From positions 744,001 to 808,000 of the forward strand of contig NZ_RBZM01000004.1 in assembly GCF_003628305.1 (NCBI RefSeq): DNA of 64,000 bases, written 5' to 3'. The notes beneath the pieces were generated by a model that did no database searches, was not told where the DNA came from, and saw only the letters and a program-made list of their open reading frames with translations. Shown one piece after another: positions 18,681-28,314 of this stretch (the stretch's first letter is position 1; each line of letters opens with the position of its first letter). Source of the stretch: Cohnella endophytica (GTDB lineage Bacteria; Bacillota; Bacilli; Paenibacillales; Paenibacillaceae). Both the position numbers and the translations under genes were made by a program.

Positions 18681-20228
18681 ATGGAACTCCAGTCGTGGAT
18701 CTGGGTCTTGATCGTTCTCGTTGTTGGCGTCCTTTGCTTTGGGATCGGTTATGTCGCACGCAAATCCATTGCGGAAGCCAAAATCTCTAGCGCCGAAGCG
18801 GCTGCCATTCAAATTGTCGAAACTGCCAAAAAAGAATCGGAAGCCGTTCGCAAAGAAACGGTGCTGGAAGCCAAAGACGAGGTGCATAAGCTCCGTAACG
18901 AAGCGGAACGCGATATTCGCGAACGCCGCAACGAAATTCAACGCCTGGAAAGGCGGCTATTGCAGAAGGAAGAGTCGCTGGATCGCAAGCTAGAAGCGTT
19001 GGAACGCAAAGAGGAGCAAGTCGCCAACAAAGAGAAACGCATCGAAGAAATTCAGGGCCAGATCGAGTTGCTGCAAAAGCAACAAATGACCGAGTTGGAG
19101 CGCATTTCCAACCTGTCGACGGAAGATGCCAAGCAAATGATCTTGTCGAACGTCGAACAGGAAGTGCGTCACGAAACGGCTCAAATGATCAAAGAAATCG
19201 AGCATCAGGCGAAAGAAGAGGGCGACAAGAAAGCCCGCGATATTATCTCGCTCGCGATTCAACGTTGCGCCGCGGATCACGTGGCGGAGACGACGGTATC
19301 CGTCGTCACGTTGCCTAACGAAGAGATGAAGGGACGCATTATCGGTCGTGAAGGCCGTAACATCCGTGCTCTTGAGACTTTAACGGGTATAGACCTCATT
19401 ATCGATGATACGCCTGAAGCGGTTATACTGTCGGGCTTCGATCCGATTCGCCGCGAGATCGCTCGTACTTCGCTTGAGAAACTTGTCGCGGACGGACGGA
19501 TTCATCCGGCCCGCATCGAGGAAATGGTGGAGAAGTCCCGTAAGGAAGTTGACGAACGGATTCGCGAGTATGGCGAGCAAGCCACTTTCGAAGTGGGCGT
19601 GCATGGTCTGCATCCGGATCTGATCAAAATCCTTGGCCGTCTGAAATTCCGGACGAGCTACGGCCAGAACGTGTTGAAGCACTCGATGGAAGTCGCCTAC
19701 TTAACCGGTTTGATGGCCGGCGAACTGGGAGAAGACATTACGCTTGCGAAACGCGCTGGTTTACTCCATGATATCGGCAAAGCGCTCGACCACGAAGTGG
19801 AAGGCTCGCATGTCGAGATCGGCGTGGAATTGGGCAAGAAGTACAAAGAACACCCCGTCGTCATCAACAGTATCGCATCCCACCACGGCGACGTGGAGGC
19901 GACATCCGTCATCGCGATGCTCGTCGGAGCGGCCGACGCGCTTAGCGCCGCCCGTCCGGGAGCTCGCCGCGAAACTCTGGAGACTTACATCCGCCGGCTC
20001 GAGAAGCTGGAGGCCATCTCCGAATCGTTCGATGGCGTCGAGAAGTCGTACGCGATTCAAGCCGGACGCGAAGTTCGCGTCATGGTGCAGCCCGAGAAAA
20101 TCGACGATACCGAGGCGTTCCGCTTAGCCCGGGATATTACGAAGAAAATCGAGGGTGAACTGGACTATCCGGGCCACATCAAGGTAACTGTCATCCGTGA
20201 AACCCGCGCGGTGGAATACGCGAAATAA
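18681..20228 (+). CDS. rny: Ribonuclease Y
   Basis: 515-residue membrane-anchored endoribonuclease, the main decay-initiating enzyme in Bacillota. Order of parts: one membrane helix at about residues 5-25, a long charged coiled coil to about 205, a KH domain ([16 protein letters not shown] near 218) and an HD domain ([12 protein letters not shown] near 363). ATG 18681 is preceded by GAGGAGGTGA; an in-frame ATG at 18627 lacks a ribosome site. Followed by a terminator and ymdB, the conserved pair. Confidence 0.96.
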   Translation: MELQSWIWVLIVLVVGVLCFGIGYVARKSIAEAKISSAEAAAIQIVETAKKESEAVRKETVLEAKDEVHKLRNEAERDIRERRNEIQRLERRLLQKEESLDRKLEALERKEEQVANKEKRIEEIQGQIELLQKQQMTELERISNLSTEDAKQMILSNVEQEVRHETAQMIKEIEHQAKEEGDKKARDIISLAIQRCAADHVAETTVSVVTLPNEEMKGRIIGREGRNIRALETLTGIDLIIDDTPEAVILSGFDPIRREIARTSLEKLVADGRIHPARIEEMVEKSRKEVDERIREYGEQATFEVGVHGLHPDLIKILGRLKFRTSYGQNVLKHSMEVAYLTGLMAGELGEDITLAKRAGLLHDIGKALDHEVEGSHVEIGVELGKKYKEHPVVINSIASHHGDVEATSVIAMLVGAADALSAARPGARRETLETYIRRLEKLEAISESFDGVEKSYAIQAGREVRVMVQPEKIDDTEAFRLARDITKKIEGELDYPGHIKVTVIRETRAVEYAK

Positions 20229-20249
20229 AGAAATAAATCACGAAAAGCA

Positions 20250-20299
20250 GGGAAGGATGAAAAGTGGCTGCGGCAAAATGCAGCCACTTTTCCCTTTTT
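20250..20299 (+). terminator. Terminator between rny and ymdB
   Basis: AAAAGTGGCTGC / GCAGCCACTTTT hairpin flanked by GGGAA/TTCCC and a T run, ending close to the ymdB ribosome site. Confidence 0.85.
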
Positions 20300-20324
20300 C
20301 ACAAGGAAGGCGAGTTGAGAGAAC

Positions 20325-21119
20325 ATGAAAATCGTATTTATCGGCGATATCGTCGGCAATGTCGGCAGAGATACCGTCAAACGGTTGTTGCCGTGGTTGA
20401 AGGACAAATACAATCCCCACATCATTATCGCGAACGGCGAAAATGCCGCGGGCGGACGAGGAATCAACGCGGCGATCGCGCGCGAATTATTCGACTGGGG
20501 CGTTCACGGCATTACGATGGGCAATCATACGTGGGATAACCGCGAAATCTTCGAATTCATCGACGACGAGCCGCGCATCGTGCGCCCGTCCAACTTACCG
20601 CCAGGTACGCCGGGACGAGGCAGCATGATCGTTAGAGGCAACGGCAAAGAGCTGGGCGTCGTGAACCTGATCGGACGCACATTCCTGCCGCCGGCGGAAT
20701 GTCCGTTCCGGACCGCCGATGAAGATATCGAGGAGCTTCATCGCCATACGAAATGCGTACTCGTCGATTTCCATGCGGAAGCGACGAGCGAGAAAATCGC
20801 CATGGGCTGGCACTTGGACGGTTACGCGTCCTTGGTCGTCGGCACTCACACGCATGTGCAGACCAACGATGCGCGGATCTTACCGGAAGGTACGGCTTAC
20901 TTAACGGATTCGGGAATGACCGGCCCGCGCGACGGCGTGTTAGGGATGGATAAGGAAACGGTATTGCGCCGTTTCATAACCGGAATGCCGGGAAGATTTA
21001 CGGTAGCGGAAGGAAAATGGACGCTGAACGGCGTGTTCGTGGACATTGACGAAACGACAGGAAAAGCGGTCAAAATCCAGAATATTTCCGTGGACGAGGA
21101 CTCTTGGATCGCCGTATAG
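20325..21119 (+). CDS. ymdB: YmdB metallophosphoesterase
   Basis: 264-residue calcineurin-like phosphodiesterase of the YmdB family (cyclic-nucleotide phosphodiesterase, biofilm and sporulation control in Bacillus). Metal-ligand motifs: FIGDIVGNVGRD at 5-16, ANGENAAGG near 38, GNHTWDN near 67, and DFHAEATSEK and GTHTHVQTND later. The start ATG is preceded by GGCGAGTTGAGAG, a modest ribosome site. The rny-ymdB pairing is as in B. subtilis. Confidence 0.93.
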   Translation: MKIVFIGDIVGNVGRDTVKRLLPWLKDKYNPHIIIANGENAAGGRGINAAIARELFDWGVHGITMGNHTWDNREIFEFIDDEPRIVRPSNLPPGTPGRGSMIVRGNGKELGVVNLIGRTFLPPAECPFRTADEDIEELHRHTKCVLVDFHAEATSEKIAMGWHLDGYASLVVGTHTHVQTNDARILPEGTAYLTDSGMTGPRDGVLGMDKETVLRRFITGMPGRFTVAEGKWTLNGVFVDIDETTGKAVKIQNISVDEDSWIAV

Positions 21120-21168
21120 AAAATTACGCCATAAAATGAAGCTTTCATGACCATCCCTCTCGGGAAAA

Positions 21169-21196
21169 GAAGGAATTATCGGTTGGGTTACCGAAT
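21169..21196 (+). promoter_or_regulatory. Sigma-H promoter for spoVS
   Basis: GAAGGAATT at 21169-21177, then exactly 14 bases, then CGAAT at 21192-21196, matching the sigma-H consensus RWAGGAxxT-N14-HGAAT. In Bacillus spoVS is sigma-H dependent. Confidence 0.75.
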
Positions 21197-21287
21197 AAGT
21201 ATGCCTAAGTGGGCCCAACCATGGATTCCGTTGAAACCCCGATGCAACCAATAAAGAACCGGGTTGTCATAAGAGGAGGTACTGGTC

Positions 21288-21548
21288 ATGGAAGTATTAA
21301 AGGTTTCCGCAAAGTCCAATCCAAATTCCGTAGCAGGCGCACTGGCTGGCGTTCTCCGCGAACGCGGGGCCGCCGAACTGCAAGCGATTGGCGCCGGGGC
21401 ACTCAACCAAGCGGTGAAAGCCGTCGCGATCGCCCGGGGCTTCGTAGCGCCAAGCGGCGTGGATCTGATCTGCATCCCGGCTTTTACGGATATCGTGATC
21501 GATGGAGAAGATCGGACGGCAATCAAGTTGATCGTCGAACCGAGGTAA
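21288..21548 (+). CDS. spoVS: Stage V sporulation protein S
   Basis: 86-residue SpoVS of the Alba-like fold, needed for spore coat and cortex progress in Bacillus. The sequence begins MEVLKVSAKSNPNSVAGALAG and ends DRTAIKLIVEPR, almost unchanged across Bacillota. AGAGGAGG precedes the ATG. Driven by the sigma-H-type promoter about 90 bases upstream. Confidence 0.97.
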   Translation: MEVLKVSAKSNPNSVAGALAGVLRERGAAELQAIGAGALNQAVKAVAIARGFVAPSGVDLICIPAFTDIVIDGEDRTAIKLIVEPR

Positions 21549-21566
21549 AGAACAGTAGGATTCATA

Positions 21567-21643
21567 TGACCTGTTACAGGATGCGAATCGCAAGTAGCGC
21601 TAATGCGTTACCGGGCGAAGGCATCGTTGCGGCAGGTTTTTTT
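21567..21643 (+). terminator. Possible terminator after spoVS
   Basis: Long imperfect hairpin, GACCTG ... GGATGC pairing with GCATCG ... CAGGT, ending in a seven-T run. Less clear than the others. Confidence 0.45.
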
Positions 21644-21695
21644 GTGCCGTTCTCTGTCAAGCGAACGAGCGAATGAACGCGAAGGGGGCTAACAA

Positions 21696-22637
21696 ATGAG
21701 AGTCGCGGATCTTCACGTCGACGTGCTAAGTAAATTGCTAGAGAAGCCGGAGCGAAAGTGGACGGCTACGGAAGCGGACGAGGCTTTCGACGCGACGCCC
21801 GCTAGATTAGAGAAAGGCGGCGTCGCGCTTCAGGTGTTCGCTTTGTACTTGCCGGACGCGATTCCTTCGAATCCGGAGTCCTTGTTCCTCGGAGCAGAGT
21901 TATTCTGGAGCAAAGTGCTTGCAACCAATGGCATGAAGCTGATTCGCCGATCCGGGGATATCGAGAACGCGCGGCAAGAAAATAAGATCGGAGCGTTACT
22001 CTCCCTTGAAGGTGCCGACGGACTGAAAGGCCAACTGTGGGCGCTGCGTTTGTTGTACCGCTTGGGTTTGCGCTTGTTGGGACCGACATGGAACCATGCC
22101 AATTGGGCATGCGACGGTGCGCTTGAACCACGGGGAGCGGGACTAACGAAAGCAGGCAAGCAGTTGGTTACGGAATGCGAAAATCTGGGTATCCTAGTAG
22201 ATGTGTCCCATTTATCCGACAAGGGCTTCTGGGATGTGGCGGAGCGAGCCTCTCGTCCTTTTTTCGCGTCCCATTCCAATGCTCGCTCGATCGTCGACAA
22301 CCCGCGCAACCTGACGGACGAACAGATTGATGCGATTGTCTCCGCGCATGGCATTATCGGGCTGACCTTCGTGCCTTGGTTCGTGACGGCGACCGAGCCT
22401 GCTTCTATCGACGATCTTCTTCGCCACGTGGAGCACGTCTGCTCGCTCGGGGGCGCCGATCATATCGCGTTCGGCTCGGATTTTGACGGAATCTCGCGCC
22501 ACGTACAAGGTTTGACGCACCCGGGACAGTATCCGGATCTCGCCGATGCGTTACTAAAACGCTACTCGGAGACGCAAGTCATCGGGTTTATGGGAGCAAA
22601 CGCAATCCGATATTTTACAAAAAATCTAAAGGGTTGA
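21696..22637 (+). CDS. Membrane dipeptidase (M19 family)
   Basis: 313-residue zinc dipeptidase of the renal dipeptidase family. Visible ligands and motifs: DLHVDVLSK at 4-12, LLSLEGADGL near 108, WNHANWACDG, SHLSDKGFWD near 170, SHSNARSI near 189, and GSDFDGI near 262. No signal peptide is seen, so it is probably cytoplasmic, cleaving dipeptides or D-amino-acid dipeptides. GAAGGGGG lies upstream of the ATG. It sits in the interval occupied by other genes in B. subtilis. Confidence 0.9.
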   Translation: MRVADLHVDVLSKLLEKPERKWTATEADEAFDATPARLEKGGVALQVFALYLPDAIPSNPESLFLGAELFWSKVLATNGMKLIRRSGDIENARQENKIGALLSLEGADGLKGQLWALRLLYRLGLRLLGPTWNHANWACDGALEPRGAGLTKAGKQLVTECENLGILVDVSHLSDKGFWDVAERASRPFFASHSNARSIVDNPRNLTDEQIDAIVSAHGIIGLTFVPWFVTATEPASIDDLLRHVEHVCSLGGADHIAFGSDFDGISRHVQGLTHPGQYPDLADALLKRYSETQVIGFMGANAIRYFTKNLKG

Positions 22638-22714
22638 ATTGTTCGCACGCAAACGATCTCATGCCGGCATCGATCTGATCGCAAAGAACTATATTTCCAT
22701 TGTTCGAATATGTC

Positions 22715-22743
22715 TTGCAATTTACGTTCGTTAAACATAATAT
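22715..22743 (+). promoter_or_regulatory. Possible promoter for korAB
   Basis: TTGCAA at 22715-22720 and TAATAT at 22738-22743 with a 17-base spacer in an AT-rich stretch. Confidence 0.5.
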
Positions 22744-22821
22744 TTATTACGATAATAAAAAATAATATAGGCTATTTCTGTCGAAAATTGACGAACCAGA
22801 GATTAAGAGGAGATGGGCACT

Positions 22822-24558
22822 GTGATCAGTCAACTGTCATGGAAAATTGGCGGCCAGCAAGGGGAAGGCGTGGAAAGTACGGACCGTATTTTCTCCACTG
22901 CGTTAAACCGGCTGGGCTACTACCTGTATGGGTACCGACACTTTTCCTCGCGGATTAAAGGCGGACACACGAACAACAAAATCCGCATCAGCACGAAGCC
23001 GATTCGAGCGATATCCGATGACCTGGACATTCTAGTCGCATTCGACCAGGAAAGCATCGATCTGAACGCAGGAGAGCTTCGTCCGGGCGGAATCGTCGTC
23101 GCCGACGCGAAATTCTCGCCCACGATTCCCGAGGGCGTCCAAGCACGGCTTTTCGCGGTACCGATTACAGCCATTGCAGAAGAATTAGGCACCTCCCTCA
23201 TGAAAAATATGGTTGCATCCGGTGCTTCCTGGGGCCTGTTAGGCTTACCTATGGAAGTGTTTAATAAAGCGGTAGAAGAAGAATTCGGTCGTAAAGGTCC
23301 GGCTATCGTAGAGAAAAACGTCGAAGCGGTGCGCCGCGGAGCGGAATTCGTGCTCGAGCAAGCGGGCGGACCTCTCGATGAGTTCAAGCTCGAGGACGCC
23401 GACGGCAAGCAGAAGCTGTTCATGATCGGTAACGAAGCGCTAGCTCTTGGGAGCGTAGCTGCAGGATGCCGACTCATGTCCGCTTATCCGATTACCCCGG
23501 CCTCGGAGATTATGGAATACTTGATCAAAAAACTTCCTAAGTTCGGCGGTACGGTCGTTCAGACGGAGGACGAAATCGCCGCGGTAACGATGGCGATCGG
23601 CGCGAACTACGCCGGCGTTCGTACGATGACGGCTTCCGCGGGTCCCGGGCTTGCGCTCATGATGGAAGCGATCGGCCTCTCCGGCATGACGGAAACGCCT
23701 CTCGTAATCGTCGATACGCAGCGGGGCGGTCCGTCCACGGGCTTGCCGACGAAACAGGAGCAATCCGACATTAACGCGCTCATCTACGGCACGCACGGAG
23801 AAATTCCGAAGCTGGTCGTCGCTCCGAGCACGATCGAGGAATGCTTCTACGATATGATCGAAAGCTTTAACATCGCGGAAAAATATCAAATCCCGGTCAT
23901 CATCGCGACGGACTTGCAATTGTCTCTCGGCAAGCAAACGTCCGAAGCGCTCGACTACGACAAGATCGTCATCGAACGGGGCAAGCTGATTACGGAAGAA
24001 CTGCCGCCTAACGAAGACAATCGTTTGTTCAAACGTTACGAGCTGACCGATGACGGCATCTCCCCGCGCGTGCTGCCGGGCGCTAAGCACGGCATTCACC
24101 ATGTGACGGGAGTCGAGCACGACCAAGAAGGCAGACCGTCGGAAAATGCGCTCAACCGCGAGAAGATGATGGACAAACGCTTAGGCAAGATTCGCGACCT
24201 GCGCGTTACGAACGCGATCAAAGCGATCGCGCCTAACGAGAACCCGGATCTGCTAATTATTGCGATGGGGTCTACTGGCGGCACGATCGAAGAAGCGCGC
24301 GAGCGTCTAACGGCCGAAGGAATCTCCACAAACCACGTGATGGTACGTCAGATGTTCCCGTTCCCGTCCGAGATGCTGGAGCCTCACCTTGCGGCGGCGA
24401 AACAAATCGTCGTTCTCGAGAACAACGCGACGGGCCAGCTCGCTAACTTGATCAAACAAAACATCGGATATCACGATAAAATCCGTAACCTGCTTAAATA
24501 TGACGGAACGCCGTTCTTGCCTTCGGAAATTCACAAAGCCTGCAAGGAGTTGATCTAA
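22822..24558 (+). CDS. korA: 2-oxoacid:ferredoxin oxidoreductase alpha subunit (gamma-alpha fusion)
   Basis: 578-residue subunit for CoA-dependent oxidative decarboxylation of 2-oxoacids (2-oxoglutarate or pyruvate) with ferredoxin as acceptor. The first about 190 residues are the gamma domain (WKIGGQQGEGVESTD, YGYRHFSSRIKGGHTN); the rest is the alpha pyrimidine-binding domain (AYPITPASEIMEYL, TASAGPGLALMMEA). GTG 22822 is preferred, nine bases after GAGGAG; ATG 22813 abuts that site. korB follows after three bases. Substrate identity cannot be decided from sequence. Confidence 0.9.
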   Translation: MISQLSWKIGGQQGEGVESTDRIFSTALNRLGYYLYGYRHFSSRIKGGHTNNKIRISTKPIRAISDDLDILVAFDQESIDLNAGELRPGGIVVADAKFSPTIPEGVQARLFAVPITAIAEELGTSLMKNMVASGASWGLLGLPMEVFNKAVEEEFGRKGPAIVEKNVEAVRRGAEFVLEQAGGPLDEFKLEDADGKQKLFMIGNEALALGSVAAGCRLMSAYPITPASEIMEYLIKKLPKFGGTVVQTEDEIAAVTMAIGANYAGVRTMTASAGPGLALMMEAIGLSGMTETPLVIVDTQRGGPSTGLPTKQEQSDINALIYGTHGEIPKLVVAPSTIEECFYDMIESFNIAEKYQIPVIIATDLQLSLGKQTSEALDYDKIVIERGKLITEELPPNEDNRLFKRYELTDDGISPRVLPGAKHGIHHVTGVEHDQEGRPSENALNREKMMDKRLGKIRDLRVTNAIKAIAPNENPDLLIIAMGSTGGTIEEARERLTAEGISTNHVMVRQMFPFPSEMLEPHLAAAKQIVVLENNATGQLANLIKQNIGYHDKIRNLLKYDGTPFLPSEIHKACKELI

Positions 24559-24561
24559 GAG

Positions 24562-25428
24562 ATGGCTACGTTCAAAGAGTTTCGCAACAATGTAAAGCCG
24601 AACTGGTGCCCGGGCTGCGGCGACTTCTCCGTACAGGCGGCGATCCAACGCGCGGCGGCTAACGTCGGCCTCGAGCCGGAACAACTCGCGGTCATCTCCG
24701 GTATCGGCTGCTCGGGTCGGATTTCCGGTTACATTAACGCGTACGGGCTGCACGGCATTCATGGCCGCTCGCTCCCGATCGCGCAAGGCGTTAAGCTCGC
24801 GAACCGCGAGCTTACGGTTATCGCGTCCGGCGGCGACGGAGACGGCTTCGCGATCGGCATGGGACATACGGTCCATGCGATTCGCCGTAACCTCGACGTG
24901 ACGTATATCGTCATGGACAACCAGATTTACGGGTTGACCAAAGGACAAACGTCCCCGCGCAGCGCGGAAGGCTTCAAGACGAAGTCGACTCCGGAAGGCT
25001 CGATCGAGTCCACGTTGTCGCCGCTCGAGATCGCTTTGTCCGCGGGCGCGACATTCGTCGCCCAGTCGTTCTCCAGCGACTTGAAGCAGTTGACCGCGTT
25101 GATCGAAGCCGGCCTTAACCATAAGGGCTTCTCGCTCATTAACGTATTCAGCCCTTGCGTTACGTTCAACAAAGTGAACACGTACGACTGGTTCAAGGAA
25201 AACATCGTGAATCTGGAGCAGTTCCCGGATTACGATCCGTCCAACCGCATCGCGGCCATGACCAAGATCATGGAAACGAACGGCATGGTAACGGGTCTGA
25301 TCTACCAGAACAAAGAGCGCAAGTCGTACGAGGATCTGGCCGTCGGCTTCAAGCAAGAAGCGCTTTCCAAACAGGATTTGAAGCTGTCCCGTCAAGACTT
25401 CGACAAATTGTTGACAGAATTCAAATAA
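24562..25428 (+). CDS. korB: 2-oxoacid:ferredoxin oxidoreductase beta subunit
   Basis: 288-residue thiamine-pyrophosphate-binding subunit partnering KorA. Signatures: WCPGCGDFSVQAA near residue 14 and GIGCSGRISGY near 48 (cluster or TPP-proximal cysteines), the TPP motif GGDGDGFAIGMGH near 93 with DNQIYGLTKGQ, and HGIHGRSLPIAQG. Starts three bases after the korA stop and is followed by a hairpin at 25439-25473. Confidence 0.93.
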   Translation: MATFKEFRNNVKPNWCPGCGDFSVQAAIQRAAANVGLEPEQLAVISGIGCSGRISGYINAYGLHGIHGRSLPIAQGVKLANRELTVIASGGDGDGFAIGMGHTVHAIRRNLDVTYIVMDNQIYGLTKGQTSPRSAEGFKTKSTPEGSIESTLSPLEIALSAGATFVAQSFSSDLKQLTALIEAGLNHKGFSLINVFSPCVTFNKVNTYDWFKENIVNLEQFPDYDPSNRIAAMTKIMETNGMVTGLIYQNKERKSYEDLAVGFKQEALSKQDLKLSRQDFDKLLTEFK

Positions 25429-25438
25429 ACGGTCGAAT

Positions 25439-25473
25439 CAAGAGGCGCGCGGGTTTGTCCCGTGCGCCTCTTG
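25439..25473 (+). terminator. Hairpin after korB
   Basis: CAAGAGGCGCGCGGG / CCCGTGCGCCTCTTG stem with a five-base loop. The T tract is poor, so termination may be partial. Confidence 0.65.
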
Positions 25474-25517
25474 GCGTTATACTTGGAATAGGAAAACGTA
25501 GGAAAGGTTGTGTTACG

Positions 25518-26093
25518 ATGAGCAAACAAGTTCCCGTCGGCGTATCGGCGCGACATATTCATCTGACTCAGGAGCACGTGGAGGTTTTGTTCGGGAAAGG
25601 AGCCGCTCTCACCGAGTTCAAACCGCTCTCGCAGCCCGGGCAATTCGCCGCCAACGAAACGGTAGCCGTGCACGGTCCGAAAGGATCTTTCGCTAAAGTT
25701 CGCATTCTCGGGCCTGCTCGCAAGGCAACCCAGCTCGAAGTGTCGCGCACGGACGCATTCGCGTTAGGCCTAATGCCTCCGGTGCGCGAATCCGGAAGTA
25801 TCGAAGGAACTCCCGGCATTCGAATCGTAGGGCCGGTCGGAGAAGTGACCGTAGACCAAGGCGTTATCGTGGCTGCCCGTCATATTCATTTCCATACGTC
25901 GGACGCCGAGCGTTGGGGCATTCAGGATAAGCAGTTGCTTAAGGTGCGCGTGGGCGGCGAGAGAGGTCTCGTGTTCGAACAGGTTCTGGCTCGAGTATCC
26001 GATCAATTCGCGCTCGATATGCATATCGATACCGACGAAGGCAACGCAGCTGGAGTCAAGACAGGCGATGTCGCCGAGATCGTAGAGTCATAG
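25518..26093 (+). CDS. pduL: PduL-type phosphate acyltransferase
   Basis: 191-residue phosphotransacylase of the PduL family, converting acyl-CoA to acyl phosphate. The N-terminal PVGVSARHIHLTQEHV and the second RHIHFHTSD repeat carry the zinc-binding histidines. No encapsulation peptide precedes the domain and no microcompartment genes are nearby, so it is probably a free cytosolic enzyme, perhaps handling acetyl- or propionyl-CoA. ATG 25518 follows AGGAAAGG by ten bases; a longer in-frame extension upstream lacks a ribosome site. Confidence 0.88.
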   Translation: MSKQVPVGVSARHIHLTQEHVEVLFGKGAALTEFKPLSQPGQFAANETVAVHGPKGSFAKVRILGPARKATQLEVSRTDAFALGLMPPVRESGSIEGTPGIRIVGPVGEVTVDQGVIVAARHIHFHTSDAERWGIQDKQLLKVRVGGERGLVFEQVLARVSDQFALDMHIDTDEGNAAGVKTGDVAEIVES

Positions 26094-26111
26094 CTTAAGC
26101 CAGCAGGTTCA

Positions 26112-26120
26112 TGCTATAAT
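26112..26120 (+). promoter_or_regulatory. Extended -10 promoter for miaB
   Basis: TGC-TATAAT at 26112-26120 about 50 bases before the miaB ATG, with no clear -35. Confidence 0.5.
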
Positions 26121-26168
26121 ACGAAAGATTAACTAGTTGCGGAATAATCGCGAGTAGGGGGAAGGGAA

Positions 26169-27731
26169 ATGGCCAAAGAATCCAAGGATTTTAGCAAATA
26201 CTTCGATTTCTCCGGTGCCAAAGTCATTTCCGAGGACCACAACGGCAAAACGATCCGCCTGAACGGGCGTGACATTCATATCGTCTCCGAGCCCGATTAC
26301 CGGCAAGAGAAGCAGCGGGGCAAAGAAGACATACAAGTCCACTATGACAATGCCGTTACGGACGAATTGAAGACCCTTGGGTACGGAAAAAAATACTTAA
26401 TCCAAACGTACGGCTGCCAGATGAACGAGCACGATACCGAAGTGATGCGGGGCTTGTTCGAGGAAATGGGTTACGAGCCGACGGAAGACCGCAAAATTGC
26501 CGACGTGATTCTTTTTAACACGTGCGCCGTCAGGGAGAACGCGGAAGACAAAGTGTTCGGCGAGCTCGGACATATGAAGGTTCTGAAGCTGCAACGCCCG
26601 GAAGTCATTCTCGGCGTCTGCGGATGCATGTCGCAGGAAGCTTCCGTCGTGAATCGCATCATGCAGAAGCATCCGCATGTGGACCTTATTTTCGGAACGC
26701 ATAATATTCATCGTCTTCCGCACTTGTTGCGGGAAGCGCACTTCGGCAAAGAGATGGTCATCGACGTCTGGTCGAAGGAAGGCGACATCATCGAGAATTT
26801 ACCTAAGAAGCGGACCGAAGGTCTACGCGCTTGGGTGAATATCATGTATGGCTGCGATAAGTTCTGCACGTATTGCATCGTGCCTTATACTCGCGGCAAG
26901 GAACGCAGCAGGCTGCCGGAGGACGTCATCGCCGAGGTTCGCGATCTGGCGCGGCAAGGCTTTAAGGATATTACGCTGCTCGGCCAGAACGTGAACGCCT
27001 ACGGCAAAGATTTCACGGACCGCGACTATCGCTTCGGCGATCTGATGGACGACCTTCGTCTGATCGATATCCCGCGTATCCGTTTTACGACGTCGCACCC
27101 GCGCGATTTCGACGATCATCTGATCGAAGTGCTCGCCAAAGGCGGCAATCTCGTAGAGCATATCCATCTGCCGGTGCAATCCGGCAGCACGGAAGTTCTG
27201 AAACGGATGAGCCGCAAGTATTCGCGCGAGCGTTACCTGGAGCTCGCACGACGCATACGCGCCGAGATTCCGGGTGCCGTCCTTACTACGGACGTAATCG
27301 TAGGTTTCCCGGGGGAAACGGAGGAACAGTTCGAAGAGACGCTTACGCTCATGCGCGAAGCGGGAATCACTTCGGCCTATACGTACTCGTATTCCCCGCG
27401 CGAAGGAACTCCGGCGTTCGAAATGGCGGACGACGTAACCGAAGCGGTGAAGAAGAAGCGACTTGCGCGCCTGAACGAGTTGATCGGCCAGTTATCGCAC
27501 GAGCATCATACTTCGCTCGTCGGACAGGTGATCGAGGTGCTCGTAGAAGGCGAGAGCAAGAACAATGCCAACATCTTATCCGGACGCAGCCGTTCGAATA
27601 AGCTCATACATTTTGAAGGAAACAAGGAATGGATCGGGCAGTTCGTACAAGTACGAGTGACGGCGGCCCAGTCTTGGTACGTGAAAGCGGAAGTCGTAAC
27701 GGAACCGGCCTTGGCCGAACAAGTCGGTTAA
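26169..27731 (+). CDS. miaB: tRNA-2-methylthio-N6-dimethylallyladenosine synthase MiaB
   Basis: 520-residue radical-SAM methylthiotransferase modifying A37 of tRNAs. About 75 residues precede the UPF0004 domain, as in Bacillus MiaB. Cluster cysteines are seen in [20 protein letters not shown] and GVCGCMSQE; the radical-SAM motif CDKFCTYC is near residue 227; a TRAM domain closes the protein. GGGGGAAGGG precedes ATG 26169. ricA follows, as in the B. subtilis ymcB-ymcA pair. Confidence 0.95.
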   Translation: MAKESKDFSKYFDFSGAKVISEDHNGKTIRLNGRDIHIVSEPDYRQEKQRGKEDIQVHYDNAVTDELKTLGYGKKYLIQTYGCQMNEHDTEVMRGLFEEMGYEPTEDRKIADVILFNTCAVRENAEDKVFGELGHMKVLKLQRPEVILGVCGCMSQEASVVNRIMQKHPHVDLIFGTHNIHRLPHLLREAHFGKEMVIDVWSKEGDIIENLPKKRTEGLRAWVNIMYGCDKFCTYCIVPYTRGKERSRLPEDVIAEVRDLARQGFKDITLLGQNVNAYGKDFTDRDYRFGDLMDDLRLIDIPRIRFTTSHPRDFDDHLIEVLAKGGNLVEHIHLPVQSGSTEVLKRMSRKYSRERYLELARRIRAEIPGAVLTTDVIVGFPGETEEQFEETLTLMREAGITSAYTYSYSPREGTPAFEMADDVTEAVKKKRLARLNELIGQLSHEHHTSLVGQVIEVLVEGESKNNANILSGRSRSNKLIHFEGNKEWIGQFVQVRVTAAQSWYVKAEVVTEPALAEQVG

Positions 27732-27771
27732 CCCGGCAATCGCAACAGATTCGAACGGAGGAAATTATTCA

Positions 27772-28248
27772 ATGTCTGGACAAGCGCACGATCATGATCA
27801 CGACCACAATCACGAGGATGGATGCTCGGTACCGATTTTCGATAACCGGGATCTAATCATTCGCGAAGATATTTTGGCAAGAACGAAAGAACTCGCCCAA
27901 TTGATCACGACTACGGAAGAAGTCGAGTTATATCAACGTTCGGAGAAGCTGATTCAAACGCACGAACGCGTGCAAGGGCTGATCACGACGATCAAGAAGA
28001 AGCAGAAGGAGCTCGTCGCCTTCCAGAATACGTTCAAGAACCCGGCTATGGTCGAGAAAATCGAGGCGGAGATCGACGCGATCCAAGACGAGCTCGATAA
28101 TATCCCGATCGTTCAGCAATTCCAGCAAAGCCAAGTAGACGTAAACTACTTGTTGCAATCTATCGTTTCCGTTATTCGCGATTCGGTGGCGGAGAAGATC
28201 GACGTCGAAGCGGCGAAGCCGGCTGAAGATCCCGAAGAGTGCGATTGA
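27772..28248 (+). CDS. ricA: RicA (YmcA) family regulator with His/Asp-rich N-terminus
   Basis: 158-residue helical protein of the YlbF/YmcA family. RicA works with RicF and RicT in RNase Y specificity, and the complex binds Fe-S clusters. The family core starts near residue 22 (PIFDNRDLIIREDILARTKEL). The extreme N-terminus, HDHDHDHNHEDGC, is an unusual potential metal-binding tail, and the C-terminus ends in EECD with a cysteine. GGAGGAA precedes the ATG. The neighbourhood (miaB upstream) supports the assignment, and rny is in the same window. Confidence 0.87.
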   Translation: MSGQAHDHDHDHNHEDGCSVPIFDNRDLIIREDILARTKELAQLITTTEEVELYQRSEKLIQTHERVQGLITTIKKKQKELVAFQNTFKNPAMVEKIEAEIDAIQDELDNIPIVQQFQQSQVDVNYLLQSIVSVIRDSVAEKIDVEAAKPAEDPEECD

Positions 28249-28262
28249 TTCGCCAAAAACCA

Positions 28263-28290
28263 AGAGGCCACGCTTACGCGTGGCCTTTCG
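28263..28290. terminator. Bidirectional terminator hairpin
   Basis: AGAGGCCACGC / GCGTGGCCTTT with a four-base loop, between the convergent ricA and the minus-strand gene at 28315. Confidence 0.7.
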
Positions 28291-28314
28291 CATGCAGTTG
28301 ATGGCGTCGGATGG

